Shown piece after piece: positions 1 through 6,868 of a DNA stretch of 14,512 nucleotides (positions are counted from its first letter, which is position 1; each line of letters begins with the position of its first letter). A program made the position numbers and the translations under genes. The DNA comes from JBHEPS01 sp046261635. GTDB lineage: Bacteria > Acidobacteriota > Thermoanaerobaculia > Gp7-AA8. The DNA is taken from the NCBI GenBank assembly GCA_046261635.1, contig JBHEOL010000276.1:1-14512 (forward strand), read 5' to 3'. The notes below the pieces were generated by a model, which was not told the origin of the DNA, searched no databases, and saw only the letters and a list, made by a program, of their open reading frames with translations.

Positions 1-1700
1 CCCGCCGCGACGAACACCGGGGTGATGTCGACCGGGATGTCCTCGAGCCCCGAGATGACGGCCGCGATCTCCTCCGTCTTCACGCCGTAACGGTCGAGAA
101 GAGTCTTCGCGCGATCGTAATCGCCGAGAGCCTCGATCATCAGGAGCTCGTTGGCGAGCGAGCGGAGCGACTCCTCCACCTCGGACGGAACGACGCGGAA
201 ACGGCCGTTGCCAGCGGGAACGATCGCCCCTCGCTCTCGGTACCAGTTCCACTGAATCGCGGTGCCCCGGCCGTGCGCCTCGTCGATCCCGAAGCGCATC
301 GAGCGGAACATCAGCCCGACCATCGTCGAGAAGTACTCCTCCCTCGAAAAGCCCGCCAGCCAACCCTCGTCGAGCGCATAGAGCACGTTCCAGGAACCGA
401 CGACATCGGCCTTGGCCTCCTCGATCGTCGAGTACGTCTCCTTGAGCAGAAGGCGCGCTTCCACCCGCTCGCCTGTGGGCCCCGTGATGATTCCCGGTCC
501 GATTCCGTGGCTCAGCTCGTGGAAGAGAGTCTCGTTGAAGAAGGCGTCGAATGAGACTTCCTTCGCCTGCTCCGGCACCAGGACGCGGTGAGCGATCGGC
601 TGCCCGCTCTGGCGGAACTTCGCTTCCATCACGTTCTTGAGCAGGACTTTCTTCGAACCCTTCGCCTCGCGCACGCGCTCGTCGTTCGGAAGGTTGAAGG
701 CCGCCGTCTGCACCCCCGCGCGCGCATCACCAGCCGTGTAGACCTCCTGCACCACGCGGATCGGAGACTCCGTTCCGCGGTTCGGGTTCTTGTGCTCGTC
801 GGGCATCGGAAGGTGCCACTCCATGTCGGGCATGTGCTGCGCGTAGATCCCGAGCTTCTCCGTCTCGGGGCGGTCGACGACGGTGATGAATGCCTCGAAG
901 GCCGCCTTGTAGTTGAAGAGCTGGTCCTCGTACACCTCGTACGGACCGATGACCACTTCGATCGGACCGTCGAGCTCCATCCAGGCGAGGTCGCTCTCGT
1001 AATAGTCGTCGTCGAGGAACGCCGCGACGCGCTTCTCGAGGTAGTCGCGGAGGCTCGCGTTCCGCGTCATCCCCGCCGCCTTCCGCAGTTTGGCGGCGGC
1101 ATCGACGAGAAGATCGCGGTAATACACCGAGTAGGGATAGGCGACGAGCCTCTCTCCGCTCCGACGGATCACCGTGTGGAGCGATCGAAACGACTCCGCG
1201 TCTTCCGGGTGCGCGGCGATCCAACTCTCCATCTCGGCCTTCGTGATGTCGGCCGGATAGAAAGCCGCCCCCTCTGGCTTCGGCCCCGCCGCCGTGAGGA
1301 ATGGCTCATCCTCGGCGAGGCGGTCCCACGGCCCTTTCATCGCCCCGAAGTAGCGCCACGCATCCGCGTGCGCAGGCGAGACGCGCGCCGCTTCCGCCAG
1401 CTCGCCATTCCACTCCGAGCTCTTCTCCGACACCTGAAGCCAGAAGAGCTGGTCGATGACCTTCGCCGCCTCGATCAGCTGCGCGACCACGGCCCGCTCG
1501 TTCTCGTCGAGGAGCTCGCGGTCGTAGTCGATCCGGGTCGGAGGCAGCTGGGCGAGCCTCGCTCCGATGTCGGGAACCACGGCGAGGCCGGGAATCTCCA
1601 CGGCCGCGGGAGCCGGCGCGGGCGCGGGACCGTCAACCACGGTCATGCAGCCGCTTGCGGCGATGAATGCGATCAGGGGGAGCACTCTGAAGATCTTCAC
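1..1700 (-). CDS. M49-family (dipeptidyl-peptidase III-like) zinc peptidase lipoprotein, 3' end cut by window edge
   Basis: Reads from a GTG at 1700 off the left edge, about 566 codons with no stop. The start is supported by an AGGAGG Shine-Dalgarno five bases upstream. The N-terminus is a lipoprotein signal with lipobox-like AASGC (Cys19), so the protein is probably membrane-anchored outside the cytoplasm. Zinc motif HELSHG is at residues 394-399 (HExxH), followed 33 residues later by EEAKAD (427-432). This matches the two-motif arrangement of peptidase family M49 (HELLGH and EECRAE in human DPP III). M49 enzymes remove dipeptides from peptide N-termini; many bacterial members have unknown substrates and are often labelled Zn-dependent hydrolase. 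It lies 49 bases after larB on the same strand, probably in the same transcript, although no functional link to nickel-cofactor synthesis is known to me. Family assignment is confident, substrate unknown. Confidence 0.85.
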   Translation of the reverse strand, partial: MKIFRVLPLIAFIAASGCMTVVDGPAPAPAPAAVEIPGLAVVPDIGARLAQLPPTRIDYDRELLDENERAVVAQLIEAAKVIDQLFWLQVSEKSSEWNGELAEAARVSPAHADAWRYFGAMKGPWDRLAEDEPFLTAAGPKPEGAAFYPADITKAEMESWIAAHPEDAESFRSLHTVIRRSGERLVAYPYSVYYRDLLVDAAAKLRKAAGMTRNASLRDYLEKRVAAFLDDDYYESDLAWMELDGPIEVVIGPYEVYEDQLFNYKAAFEAFITVVDRPETEKLGIYAQHMPDMEWHLPMPDEHKNPNRGTESPIRVVQEVYTAGDARAGVQTAAFNLPNDERVREAKGSKKVLLKNVMEAKFRQSGQPIAHRVLVPEQAKEVSFDAFFNETLFHELSHGIGPGIITGPTGERVEARLLLKETYSTIEEAKADVVGSWNVLYALDEGWLAGFSREEYFSTMVGLMFRSMRFGIDEAHGRGTAIQWNWYRERGAIVPAGNGRFRVVPSEVEESLRSLANELLMIEALGDYDRAKTLLDRYGVKTEEIAAVISGLEDIPVDITPVFVAA

Positions 1701-1715
1701 GATTCCTCCTCGGGA

Positions 1716-1754
1716 TGTGACGCGCCGCTCCGGATGGCGGAAACCGGCGTCACA
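1716..1754 (-). other. intercistronic hairpin between larB and the M49 gene
   Basis: An 8-base perfect inverted repeat TGTGACGC/GCGTCACA (1716-1723 and 1747-1754) encloses a smaller CCGG/CCGG stem. The larB stop codon is inside the outer arm and the AGGAGG ribosome site of the next gene follows within about ten bases. There is no T-run, so a strong intrinsic terminator is unlikely. An mRNA processing or stability element separating the two cistrons is more plausible. Confidence 0.35.
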
Positions 1755-2511
1755 CATCACGTCCGTACTTCCGCGCGGCCATGTCGAGCACCGCGCGCGC
1801 GGCAGCCGCCGCTCCGAATCCGTTGTCGATGTTCACCACGGTGATTCCGGGTGCGCAGGAGTTCAGCATGCCGAGCAGCGCGGAGAGACCCTGGAAGCTC
1901 GCGCCGTAACCGATGCTCGTCGGAACCGCGATCAGCGGCTGTCGGAACAGCCCTCCTACGACCGAAGGAAGCGCCCCCTCCATCCCCGCGACGACGATCA
2001 GGACGTCGCTTCTCTGGATTGCCTCGCCCGATGCGAGGAGGCGATGAAGGCCCGCGACTCCGCAGTCGTACGCCCTCTCGACCTCGATTCCGAAGAACTC
2101 CAGAGTTCCGGCCGCCTCCTCGGCGACCGGTACATCCGACGATCCGGCCGTCACGACCGCCACTCGCCCGCTCGATTTCGAGCTCGACCTCCCCCGCATC
2201 AGCAACGCGCCTTCCGCGCGATACTCGAGTCGAGGGAAAAGCTCGAGAAGCCGTTCCGCCTTCGCGGCCTCCACCTTGGTCGTCAGAAGCGGACGATCGT
2301 TGGACTCGAACCATGCGACGATCTGCTCGAGCTGCTCGGGACTCTTGGTCAGCCCCAGCACGACCTCGGGGAGGGCCGAGCGCCCTTCGCGGTGCAGATC
2401 GATCCGGTGATATCCGATCTGGACGAAGCCCCATCCGTTGAGGTACTCGGCCGCCTCGCGGCTCGTCATTCCGCCCGCGGCGACTTTTTCGAGCAATTCC
2501 TCGATCGTCAT
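1750..2511 (-). CDS. larB: LarB, pyridinium-3,5-biscarboxylic acid mononucleotide synthase (nickel-pincer cofactor)
   Basis: 253 residues, the usual LarB length. LarB carboxylates and hydrolyses nicotinic acid adenine dinucleotide to give the dicarboxylated mononucleotide, the first step of the nickel-pincer nucleotide made for lactate racemase (LarA) and relatives. The C-terminal half is an AIR-carboxylase (PurE)-like domain: a GRVAVVTAGSSDVPVAEEA block at about 115-133, DCGVAGLHR at 149-157 and LNSCAPGI at 216-223. Cys219 in the last block corresponds to the catalytic cysteine known for LarB (Cys221 in Lactiplantibacillus). The ATG overlaps the larE stop as ATGA, so translation is probably coupled. 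No LarC, which inserts nickel, is visible; it must lie elsewhere if the pathway is complete. Confidence 0.95.
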   Translation of the reverse strand: MTIEELLEKVAAGGMTSREAAEYLNGWGFVQIGYHRIDLHREGRSALPEVVLGLTKSPEQLEQIVAWFESNDRPLLTTKVEAAKAERLLELFPRLEYRAEGALLMRGRSSSKSSGRVAVVTAGSSDVPVAEEAAGTLEFFGIEVERAYDCGVAGLHRLLASGEAIQRSDVLIVVAGMEGALPSVVGGLFRQPLIAVPTSIGYGASFQGLSALLGMLNSCAPGITVVNIDNGFGAAAAARAVLDMAARKYGRDV

Positions 2512-3356
2512 CGAAGCTCGCTTCGGTTCAGCTTCCCGGAGCGAAACCCCTCCAGGTCGATCGTGACCAGCGCGACCCCGAGCCGGTCCGCTTCGAGAAG
2601 GATCTTCGAGCGGATCTCCGGGCTCGCCGCCCGGGGGATCTGGTCCGGCTCGAGCTCGATCCGCATTGTGCGGCCGTCGAACCGCGCGCGGCAGACGGCG
2701 AATCCGCAATCGTGAAGGAGCGACTCCATCGCCTCGATCTTCGCGAGTTTCTCCACGGTAACCTCCGACCCATACGGGACCCGCGAGGAAAGGCAAGGCG
2801 CCGCCGGCTTGTCCCAGAGATCCAGCCCCAGGTGAAGTCCGATCGCGCGAATCGCTTCCTTCCCCAGGCCCGCGTCGTGAAGGGGCGCGATGACTCCGGC
2901 CTGCTGTGCGGCCCTGTGGCCCGGCCGGAAGTCCCCGACATCGTCGCGCGTGAACCCGTACGCGATGGCGTCCCATCCTTCCTCGCGGGCCACCCGCGCA
3001 CAGACATCGAACAGCGTCTGCTTGCACCAGAAGCAGCGGTCGGGCTCGTTGCGGCTGTACTCGGGCTTGTCCAGCTCGTCCGTTCCGATCATCCGATGCT
3101 CGACGCCGAGCCTCCGGGCAAATGCCTTCGCATCCTCCAGCTCTTTTCGCGGGATCGAAGCGGAATCGGCGGTGATCGCGACGACTCGATCGCCCAGCAC
3201 TCGGGCCGCCACGGCCAGGAGCACGCCGGAATCGACCCCTCCCGAGAAAGCGACGATCAGGCTTTCCCTCGTGCGGATCTCCCCCTCGAGAGCCTCGAGG
3301 GCCCTCAGCGGGTCGGGCGAAGCGTGCCGGGAAGGCGTCTGAATGAGTGCGGTCAC
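2508..3356 (-). CDS. larE: LarE, ATP-dependent sulfur transferase of nickel-pincer cofactor synthesis
   Basis: LarE adenylates the LarB product and replaces its carboxylate oxygens by sulfur. The PP-loop motif SGGVDS is at residues 38-43, and the C-terminus VTIDLEGFRSGKLN is typical of LarE. Three cysteines stand out: the pair in DRCFWCK (Cys108, Cys111) and the one in APCLSSR (Cys188). The last aligns with the sacrificial cysteine of Lactiplantibacillus LarE. The extra CxxC suggests the variant that binds a [4Fe-4S] cluster instead of consuming its own cysteine; this is inference. The start chosen is GTG 3356, behind GAGGA, giving 282 residues. A TTG at 3371 would add five residues but has a poorer ribosome site. 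First gene of the larE-larB-M49 unit. Confidence 0.93.
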   Translation of the reverse strand: MTALIQTPSRHASPDPLRALEALEGEIRTRESLIVAFSGGVDSGVLLAVAARVLGDRVVAITADSASIPRKELEDAKAFARRLGVEHRMIGTDELDKPEYSRNEPDRCFWCKQTLFDVCARVAREEGWDAIAYGFTRDDVGDFRPGHRAAQQAGVIAPLHDAGLGKEAIRAIGLHLGLDLWDKPAAPCLSSRVPYGSEVTVEKLAKIEAMESLLHDCGFAVCRARFDGRTMRIELEPDQIPRAASPEIRSKILLEADRLGVALVTIDLEGFRSGKLNRSELR

Positions 3357-3392
3357 GGGTCCTCGTTCCAAATCCGGGCTGCAGCGGCGCCG

Positions 3393-3398
3393 ATTCTA
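3393..3398 (-). promoter_or_regulatory. candidate -10 element for larE
   Basis: TAGAAT on the minus strand matches five of six bases of TATAAT and would start transcription about 30 bases before the larE GTG. No good -35 hexamer is seen at 16-18 bases, so this rests on the -10 alone. Confidence 0.3.
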
Positions 3399-3500
3399 AC
3401 GAATATGCCCCGCGAGAGAAGCCATCCTTTCGCCCGATGCACGAGGGCGGCCAGAGGAGCCACTGATTCCGCAACCTCGGCGGGTCGAAAACCCCTCTGA

Positions 3501-3529
3501 TTGAAGATTTTGTGCCGCTTTGCTATCGT
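3501..3529 (+). promoter_or_regulatory. candidate sigma-70 promoter for the zinc-ribbon/FHA gene
   Basis: TTGAAG at 3501-3506, a 17-base spacer, and TATCGT at 3524-3529. Predicted transcription start is near 3536. This lies downstream of the in-frame ATG at 3512, so it supports the internal TTG at 3557 as the real start, giving a leader of about 20 bases. Confidence 0.5.
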
Positions 3530-3556
3530 CCGTGGCAATCCCGAGGCCTATCGACA

Positions 3557-4201
3557 TTGATCATCGAATGCTCCAGTTGTGCAGCGCGGTATCAGTACGA
3601 GGTCGGCCGCTTCGAGGGCAAGCTCTCGAAGAAGATCCGCTGCGCCAAATGCCAGCAGGTTTTTGAGATCAAAAATCCCGATCTCGCCGAGCCCGCCGCG
3701 GCGGTTGCAGCCGCGGCGCCTGCGCCGGAACCGGCGGTAGCCGCGGCGCCCGCGGCCGACGCGACGCCGCCGAAAGGAGTGCATCCCGACGCCGGAGACA
3801 TGACCATGAGCCGGGAACGCCAGCACGCCCCGGCGCCGGTCGCGGATGCGGATGCTCCCCACTCCACCAGGCCGCCGGGCGAACTTCAAATCCCGAAGGA
3901 CCGCCGCTTCGCGGTGGCAATCACCGACGGAACCGACGCGGGGAAGGTATTCAGGATCGAGAACCCTCGCGTGACGATCGGCCGGACGGGGGCAGCGGTC
4001 CCCCTGGACGACGCCGAGGTCTCCCGCGAGCATGCGGCGATCGAGGTGCGGAACAGCGTGGTTCTGCTCAAGGATCTGGGGTCGACGAACGGGACCTTCG
4101 TCAACGGGAAGCGGATCACCGCGGATTACGAGCTGCAGAACCAGGATGAATTCGTGGTCGGCGTCACGACCCTGATGCTGATCGTCACCTGGTCGGAGTA
4201 G
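3557..4201 (+). CDS. zinc-ribbon and FHA domain protein
   Basis: 214 residues in two domains joined by a low-complexity linker. Residues 1-36 form a zinc ribbon of the MJ0042 type, with CxxC at Cys5/Cys8 and Cys29/Cys32. Residues about 48-115 are rich in Ala and Pro. Residues about 118-210 are a forkhead-associated domain with the expected GR (142-143), SREH (156-159) and GSTNGTFVNGK (175-185), the phosphothreonine-binding signature. It should therefore read a phosphorylated partner made by a Ser/Thr kinase; the partner is unknown. The TTG start is chosen because MIIECSSC is how such ribbons normally begin, GAGG lies ten bases upstream, and the upstream ATG would precede the predicted transcript start. 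The last 17 bases overlap the convergent ftsB end. Confidence 0.85.
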   Translation: MIIECSSCAARYQYEVGRFEGKLSKKIRCAKCQQVFEIKNPDLAEPAAAVAAAAPAPEPAVAAAPAADATPPKGVHPDAGDMTMSRERQHAPAPVADADAPHSTRPPGELQIPKDRRFAVAITDGTDAGKVFRIENPRVTIGRTGAAVPLDDAEVSREHAAIEVRNSVVLLKDLGSTNGTFVNGKRITADYELQNQDEFVVGVTTLMLIVTWSE

Positions 4202-4538
4202 CCGGCACGGCTGCGGGCGGGTCCGGCAGCATGTAGATCAGCTCGCCCGGCCTGGACATCCCCAGATCCTCCCGTGCGATCTTCTCCACCGCAAAATCCG
4301 AGGCGCGAAGGCTTTCGATCTCGCCCTGGAGCTGATCGTTCTCCCGCTGGAGCCGCTCGACCTCCGTCCGAAGCGAGTCGACCCGCATGCGTGCGTCCCT
4401 CAGCTCGGCGATCCCTTCCTCGGAGAAGATGAACGACACGAGGAAGACGATCGTGAGAACTCCTGAAAGGAGCAGCACGGCGCGAATCGTGACACGCGTG
4501 GTCGGCGCGGGGTTCCGCGCGCTTGCGAACTGGGGCAC
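4185..4538 (-). CDS. ftsB: FtsB/DivIC-type septum formation protein
   Basis: 117 residues with the FtsB/DivIC layout: short cytoplasmic tail, one membrane helix (about 19-39), then a heptad-rich periplasmic coiled coil (about 45-80), then a short globular end EKIAREDLGMSRPGELIYMLP that is characteristic of the family. FtsB partners FtsL and FtsQ to control septal peptidoglycan synthesis. The start is GTG at 4538 with no Shine-Dalgarno. A TTGACA/-10 pair places the transcript start almost on this codon. In Gammaproteobacteria ftsB commonly follows eno; here it follows a polysaccharide exporter. Whether it is FtsB or the related DivIC cannot be decided from sequence alone. Confidence 0.85.
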   Translation of the reverse strand: MPQFASARNPAPTTRVTIRAVLLLSGVLTIVFLVSFIFSEEGIAELRDARMRVDSLRTEVERLQRENDQLQGEIESLRASDFAVEKIAREDLGMSRPGELIYMLPDPPAAVPATPTR

Positions 4539-4544
4539 GCTCAG

Positions 4545-4573
4545 AGTTTCGACCTGGTGGGAGAAGGTGTCAA
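4545..4573 (-). promoter_or_regulatory. candidate promoter for ftsB, near-leaderless
   Basis: On the minus strand: a perfect TTGACA (4573-4568), a 17-base spacer, and GAAACT (4550-4545), which matches only three of six bases of the -10 consensus. The expected start of transcription, about seven bases further, falls at the GTG of ftsB (4538). Confidence 0.4.
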
Positions 4574-4581
4574 GGCCGGCT

Positions 4582-4600
4582 AGAGGCTTTCACAGCCTCT
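4582..4600 (-). terminator. weak hairpin at the end of wzt
   Basis: AGAGGC/GCCTCT six-base stem with a seven-base loop, touching the wzt TAA stop. No T-run follows, so this could be a Rho-dependent or processing site rather than an intrinsic terminator. It separates wzt from ftsB. Confidence 0.3.
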
Positions 4601-5976
4601 TACCTCTTCGGCCCCTTCTTCTTCTGCCGCGCCTTCTGCATTGCCTCGGCGTCGAGATCCTGCATCGTCTCGACGATCGGTGATGGAACGTTGCGGTGGA
4701 CGTCCTCCATCCGGTGGATCGTGATCCCTCCCGAGAACTCCCAGTCGTGCGCCGGGCGGTAGACGCCCGTGTCGTGCATTCGGGAGCCGACGACGAACCG
4801 GATCGCCCCGCGGCGGTAATCGAACGCCCGGCCATTCCGGGTGTGAATGGCAGCATCGATCCGGTAGTTCCCTCCGATCAGGTCGAGCGAGGGGATGACG
4901 AAACGCACTCGAGAGGAGCCGTCGATCCGCCGGGAGAGAAATCCCTCGATGTCGGTATTCGTCCCGTAAATGTTGGTGCCGTCGGAGCGGAAGATCCCGA
5001 CGCCGAACACGAAATCGTTCTGCGGCTCGCGGACCACGACGTCGATCTCGATCGCCACCGGCGTACCAGCCCCGAGCGCGACCAGTTCCCGCCCTTCGTG
5101 ATCCGTGAGCGCGACCCGCGTCATCACCAGCTCTCCCGACCCCCAGCGCTCCTCTTCATCGGTCTCCTCGGAGTCCTTCGCCTCTTCCTCTTCGTCCTCT
5201 TCGGCTTCCCCTTCGACCCGGGGACGCACTCCCGCGACCTCCTGGAGATAAGCGTCGACCACGCGGACCGGATCGCCGAGAGCGGCCATTTCTCCCTTCT
5301 CCAGCCAGAGCGCGCGGTCGCACAGCGTCCTGACGAGATCGAGCTGATGGGTGACCACGAGCAGGGTGACGCCCCGGTACTTCATCTCCTGGATCTTCGC
5401 GACGCACTTCTGCGAGAACTCCTCGTCGCCGACCGCGAGCACTTCGTCGATCAGCAGGACGTCCGGATCGACGTGCACCGCGACAGCGAAACCGAGGCGG
5501 ACGTACATGCCCGACGAGTAGGTCTTGACGGGCTGATCGAGAAAGCGGCCGATCCCCGCAAACTCCACGATCCGGTCGAAACGGCTCTCGATGTCCCGCC
5601 GGCTCAACCCCATCATGATTCCGTTGATGAAGATGTTCTCGCGTCCGGTGATCTCGGGATGGAACCCGGCGCCGAGCTCGATCAGCGCCGAAACGCGCCC
5701 GTCGACGACCACCTCGCCTTCGGTCGGCCGCAGGATTCCCGAGATCAGTTTCAGGAGCGTCGATTTTCCCGAGCCGTTCCTGCCGACCAGGCCGAACGCC
5801 TCGCCGCGGTTCACCTCGAAGCTCACCCCTCGCAGCGCTTCCACCGAGCCCTCGGCCGAGGGGCGCAGCTCACGCTTCAGCAGCGCGCTCTTGAGCGTCT
5901 GGAACTGGGAGCCCCGGCCGTAAAGCCGGTAGCTTTTCCAGACATCGCGGACCGAGATGGCGAACTGCGAGCTCAA
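4600..5976 (-). CDS. wzt: polysaccharide ABC exporter ATPase with Wzt-type C-terminal domain
   Basis: 458 residues. The N-terminal ATPase has Walker A GRNGSGKS (65-72), signature YSSGMYVRLGFA (153-164), Walker B LLIDEVLAVGD (174-184) and switch VTHQ (208-211). The motif ELGAGFHPEITGREN (100-114) is typical of the O-antigen/teichoic-acid exporter class. Residues about 255-276 are almost purely acidic, forming a Glu-rich linker to a C-terminal beta-sandwich domain (about 280-440) of the Wzt_C kind. In E. coli O8/O9a that domain recognises the capped end of the O-polysaccharide. The last 15 residues are Lys/Arg rich. The start is TTG at 5976, behind GGAGG, with its TTGA overlapping the wzm stop, so the pair is translationally coupled. 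No glycosyltransferases are adjacent, so the exported glycan is unknown. Confidence 0.92.
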   Translation of the reverse strand: MSSQFAISVRDVWKSYRLYGRGSQFQTLKSALLKRELRPSAEGSVEALRGVSFEVNRGEAFGLVGRNGSGKSTLLKLISGILRPTEGEVVVDGRVSALIELGAGFHPEITGRENIFINGIMMGLSRRDIESRFDRIVEFAGIGRFLDQPVKTYSSGMYVRLGFAVAVHVDPDVLLIDEVLAVGDEEFSQKCVAKIQEMKYRGVTLLVVTHQLDLVRTLCDRALWLEKGEMAALGDPVRVVDAYLQEVAGVRPRVEGEAEEDEEEEAKDSEETDEEERWGSGELVMTRVALTDHEGRELVALGAGTPVAIEIDVVVREPQNDFVFGVGIFRSDGTNIYGTNTDIEGFLSRRIDGSSRVRFVIPSLDLIGGNYRIDAAIHTRNGRAFDYRRGAIRFVVGSRMHDTGVYRPAHDWEFSGGITIHRMEDVHRNVPSPIVETMQDLDAEAMQKARQKKKGPKR

Positions 5977-6773
5977 AGGACCTCCGCGAGTGTGTCGCGC
6001 AGCCGGTCGAAGACGAAAAAACCACCGAGCAGGGCCGCGGCTGCGTAGAAGATCATGAGAAACACGTCCAGCAGAGGGGGGAGAGTTCCGAACACGAAGA
6101 TGCTCTGGTACGCGACGACGAACGGCGTCATCGGATTCAGCCGGAGCGGCCCGCGCATCCAGGCGGGGACGATGTCGCTCTGCACCGGATAGAGGATGGG
6201 AGTCAGAAAGAAGCCGAGCTGGAGCACGTTGGCGACCAGGTCACGCAGATCGCGGAACAGCACCGAGGCGGAGGAAACAGCAAGCGCGATTCCCGCGACG
6301 AAGATCGTCTGCACGAGCATGTAGAAGGGCGCCAGGAGAATCAGCGGCGTCACCACGACCTTCCCCATCAGCGCGGCGATGGCCACGGCCAGGAGAAGAA
6401 TCGGCAACGCCAGCGCGAAATGCACCAGGTGCGAGGCCACGACGACCAGCGGCAGGGCCTCGGCCGGAAAGAGGACTTTCTTCACCAGGCCGGCGTTCGA
6501 AGAGATCGACTGCGTCGACTCCATCACCGCTCCCGCGAAGAACGACCAGGGGAGGATTCCGGCGAACAGAAACAGCGGGTAAGCCTCCACGCCGCCGGGC
6601 CGCTCCCTGATCACCGTGAAGACCAGCGTGTAGACGCCCAGAAGGAGAAGCGGATTCGCGAGAGACCAGAAAAAACCGAGGACCGACCCGCGGTAGCGGG
6701 CCTTCAGATCGCGTGCGGTGAGGACCGCGATCAGGTGCCGGGAACGGAGGAGCTGCTGGAGGCCTGCAACCAT
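5973..6773 (-). CDS. wzm: polysaccharide ABC exporter membrane subunit (ABC-2 type)
   Basis: 266 residues from ATG 6773. About six hydrophobic segments, and an N-terminal LKARYRGSVLGFFWSLANPL block that is characteristic of Wzm/TagG/KpsM-type ABC-2 permeases. The segments PILYP and LNPMTPFVVAYQ near the C-terminal third are also typical. With the ATPase that overlaps its stop it should form the inner-membrane channel exporting a lipid-linked polysaccharide. A TTG at 6809 would add 12 charged residues and is less likely. No clear Shine-Dalgarno is seen at either start. Its promoter must lie in the 95-base gap shared with divergent purB. Confidence 0.9.
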   Translation of the reverse strand: MVAGLQQLLRSRHLIAVLTARDLKARYRGSVLGFFWSLANPLLLLGVYTLVFTVIRERPGGVEAYPLFLFAGILPWSFFAGAVMESTQSISSNAGLVKKVLFPAEALPLVVVASHLVHFALALPILLLAVAIAALMGKVVVTPLILLAPFYMLVQTIFVAGIALAVSSASVLFRDLRDLVANVLQLGFFLTPILYPVQSDIVPAWMRGPLRLNPMTPFVVAYQSIFVFGTLPPLLDVFLMIFYAAAALLGGFFVFDRLRDTLAEVL

Positions 6774-6856
6774 CGCGTGGGAGTTTGTCCGATCACGGGG
6801 AAAAAGCAAGCGGCGCGGCTGCCGGCTGCGGGTCCCCCTCGCGCGGATTTATCACA

Positions 6857-6862
6857 TATAAT
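6857..6862 (+). promoter_or_regulatory. -10 element of purB, six bases before its GTG
   Basis: A perfect TATAAT ends six bases before the purB GTG at 6869, so transcription should start on or next to the start codon. No convincing -35 is present at 16-18 bases. The surrounding AT-rich patch (ATTTATCACATATAAT) stands out from the GC-rich flanks and also serves the 95-base divergent gap to wzm. Confidence 0.55.
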
Positions 6863-6868
6863 CGACTC

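Noticed and set aside
588..1844. Long plus-strand open frame opposite the M49 gene
   Set aside because: Rich in Arg/His/Val from reverse-complement codons, no domain, and the opposite strand encodes a clear zinc peptidase.
1750..3474. A single 574-codon minus frame spanning larB and larE
   Set aside because: Only its last 253 codons (LarB) are real; the earlier part is out of frame with LarE, which has its own strong homology.
3353..3538. Minus-strand 61-codon frame upstream of larE
   Set aside because: No homology seen, lies across the divergent promoter region and overlaps the larE start.
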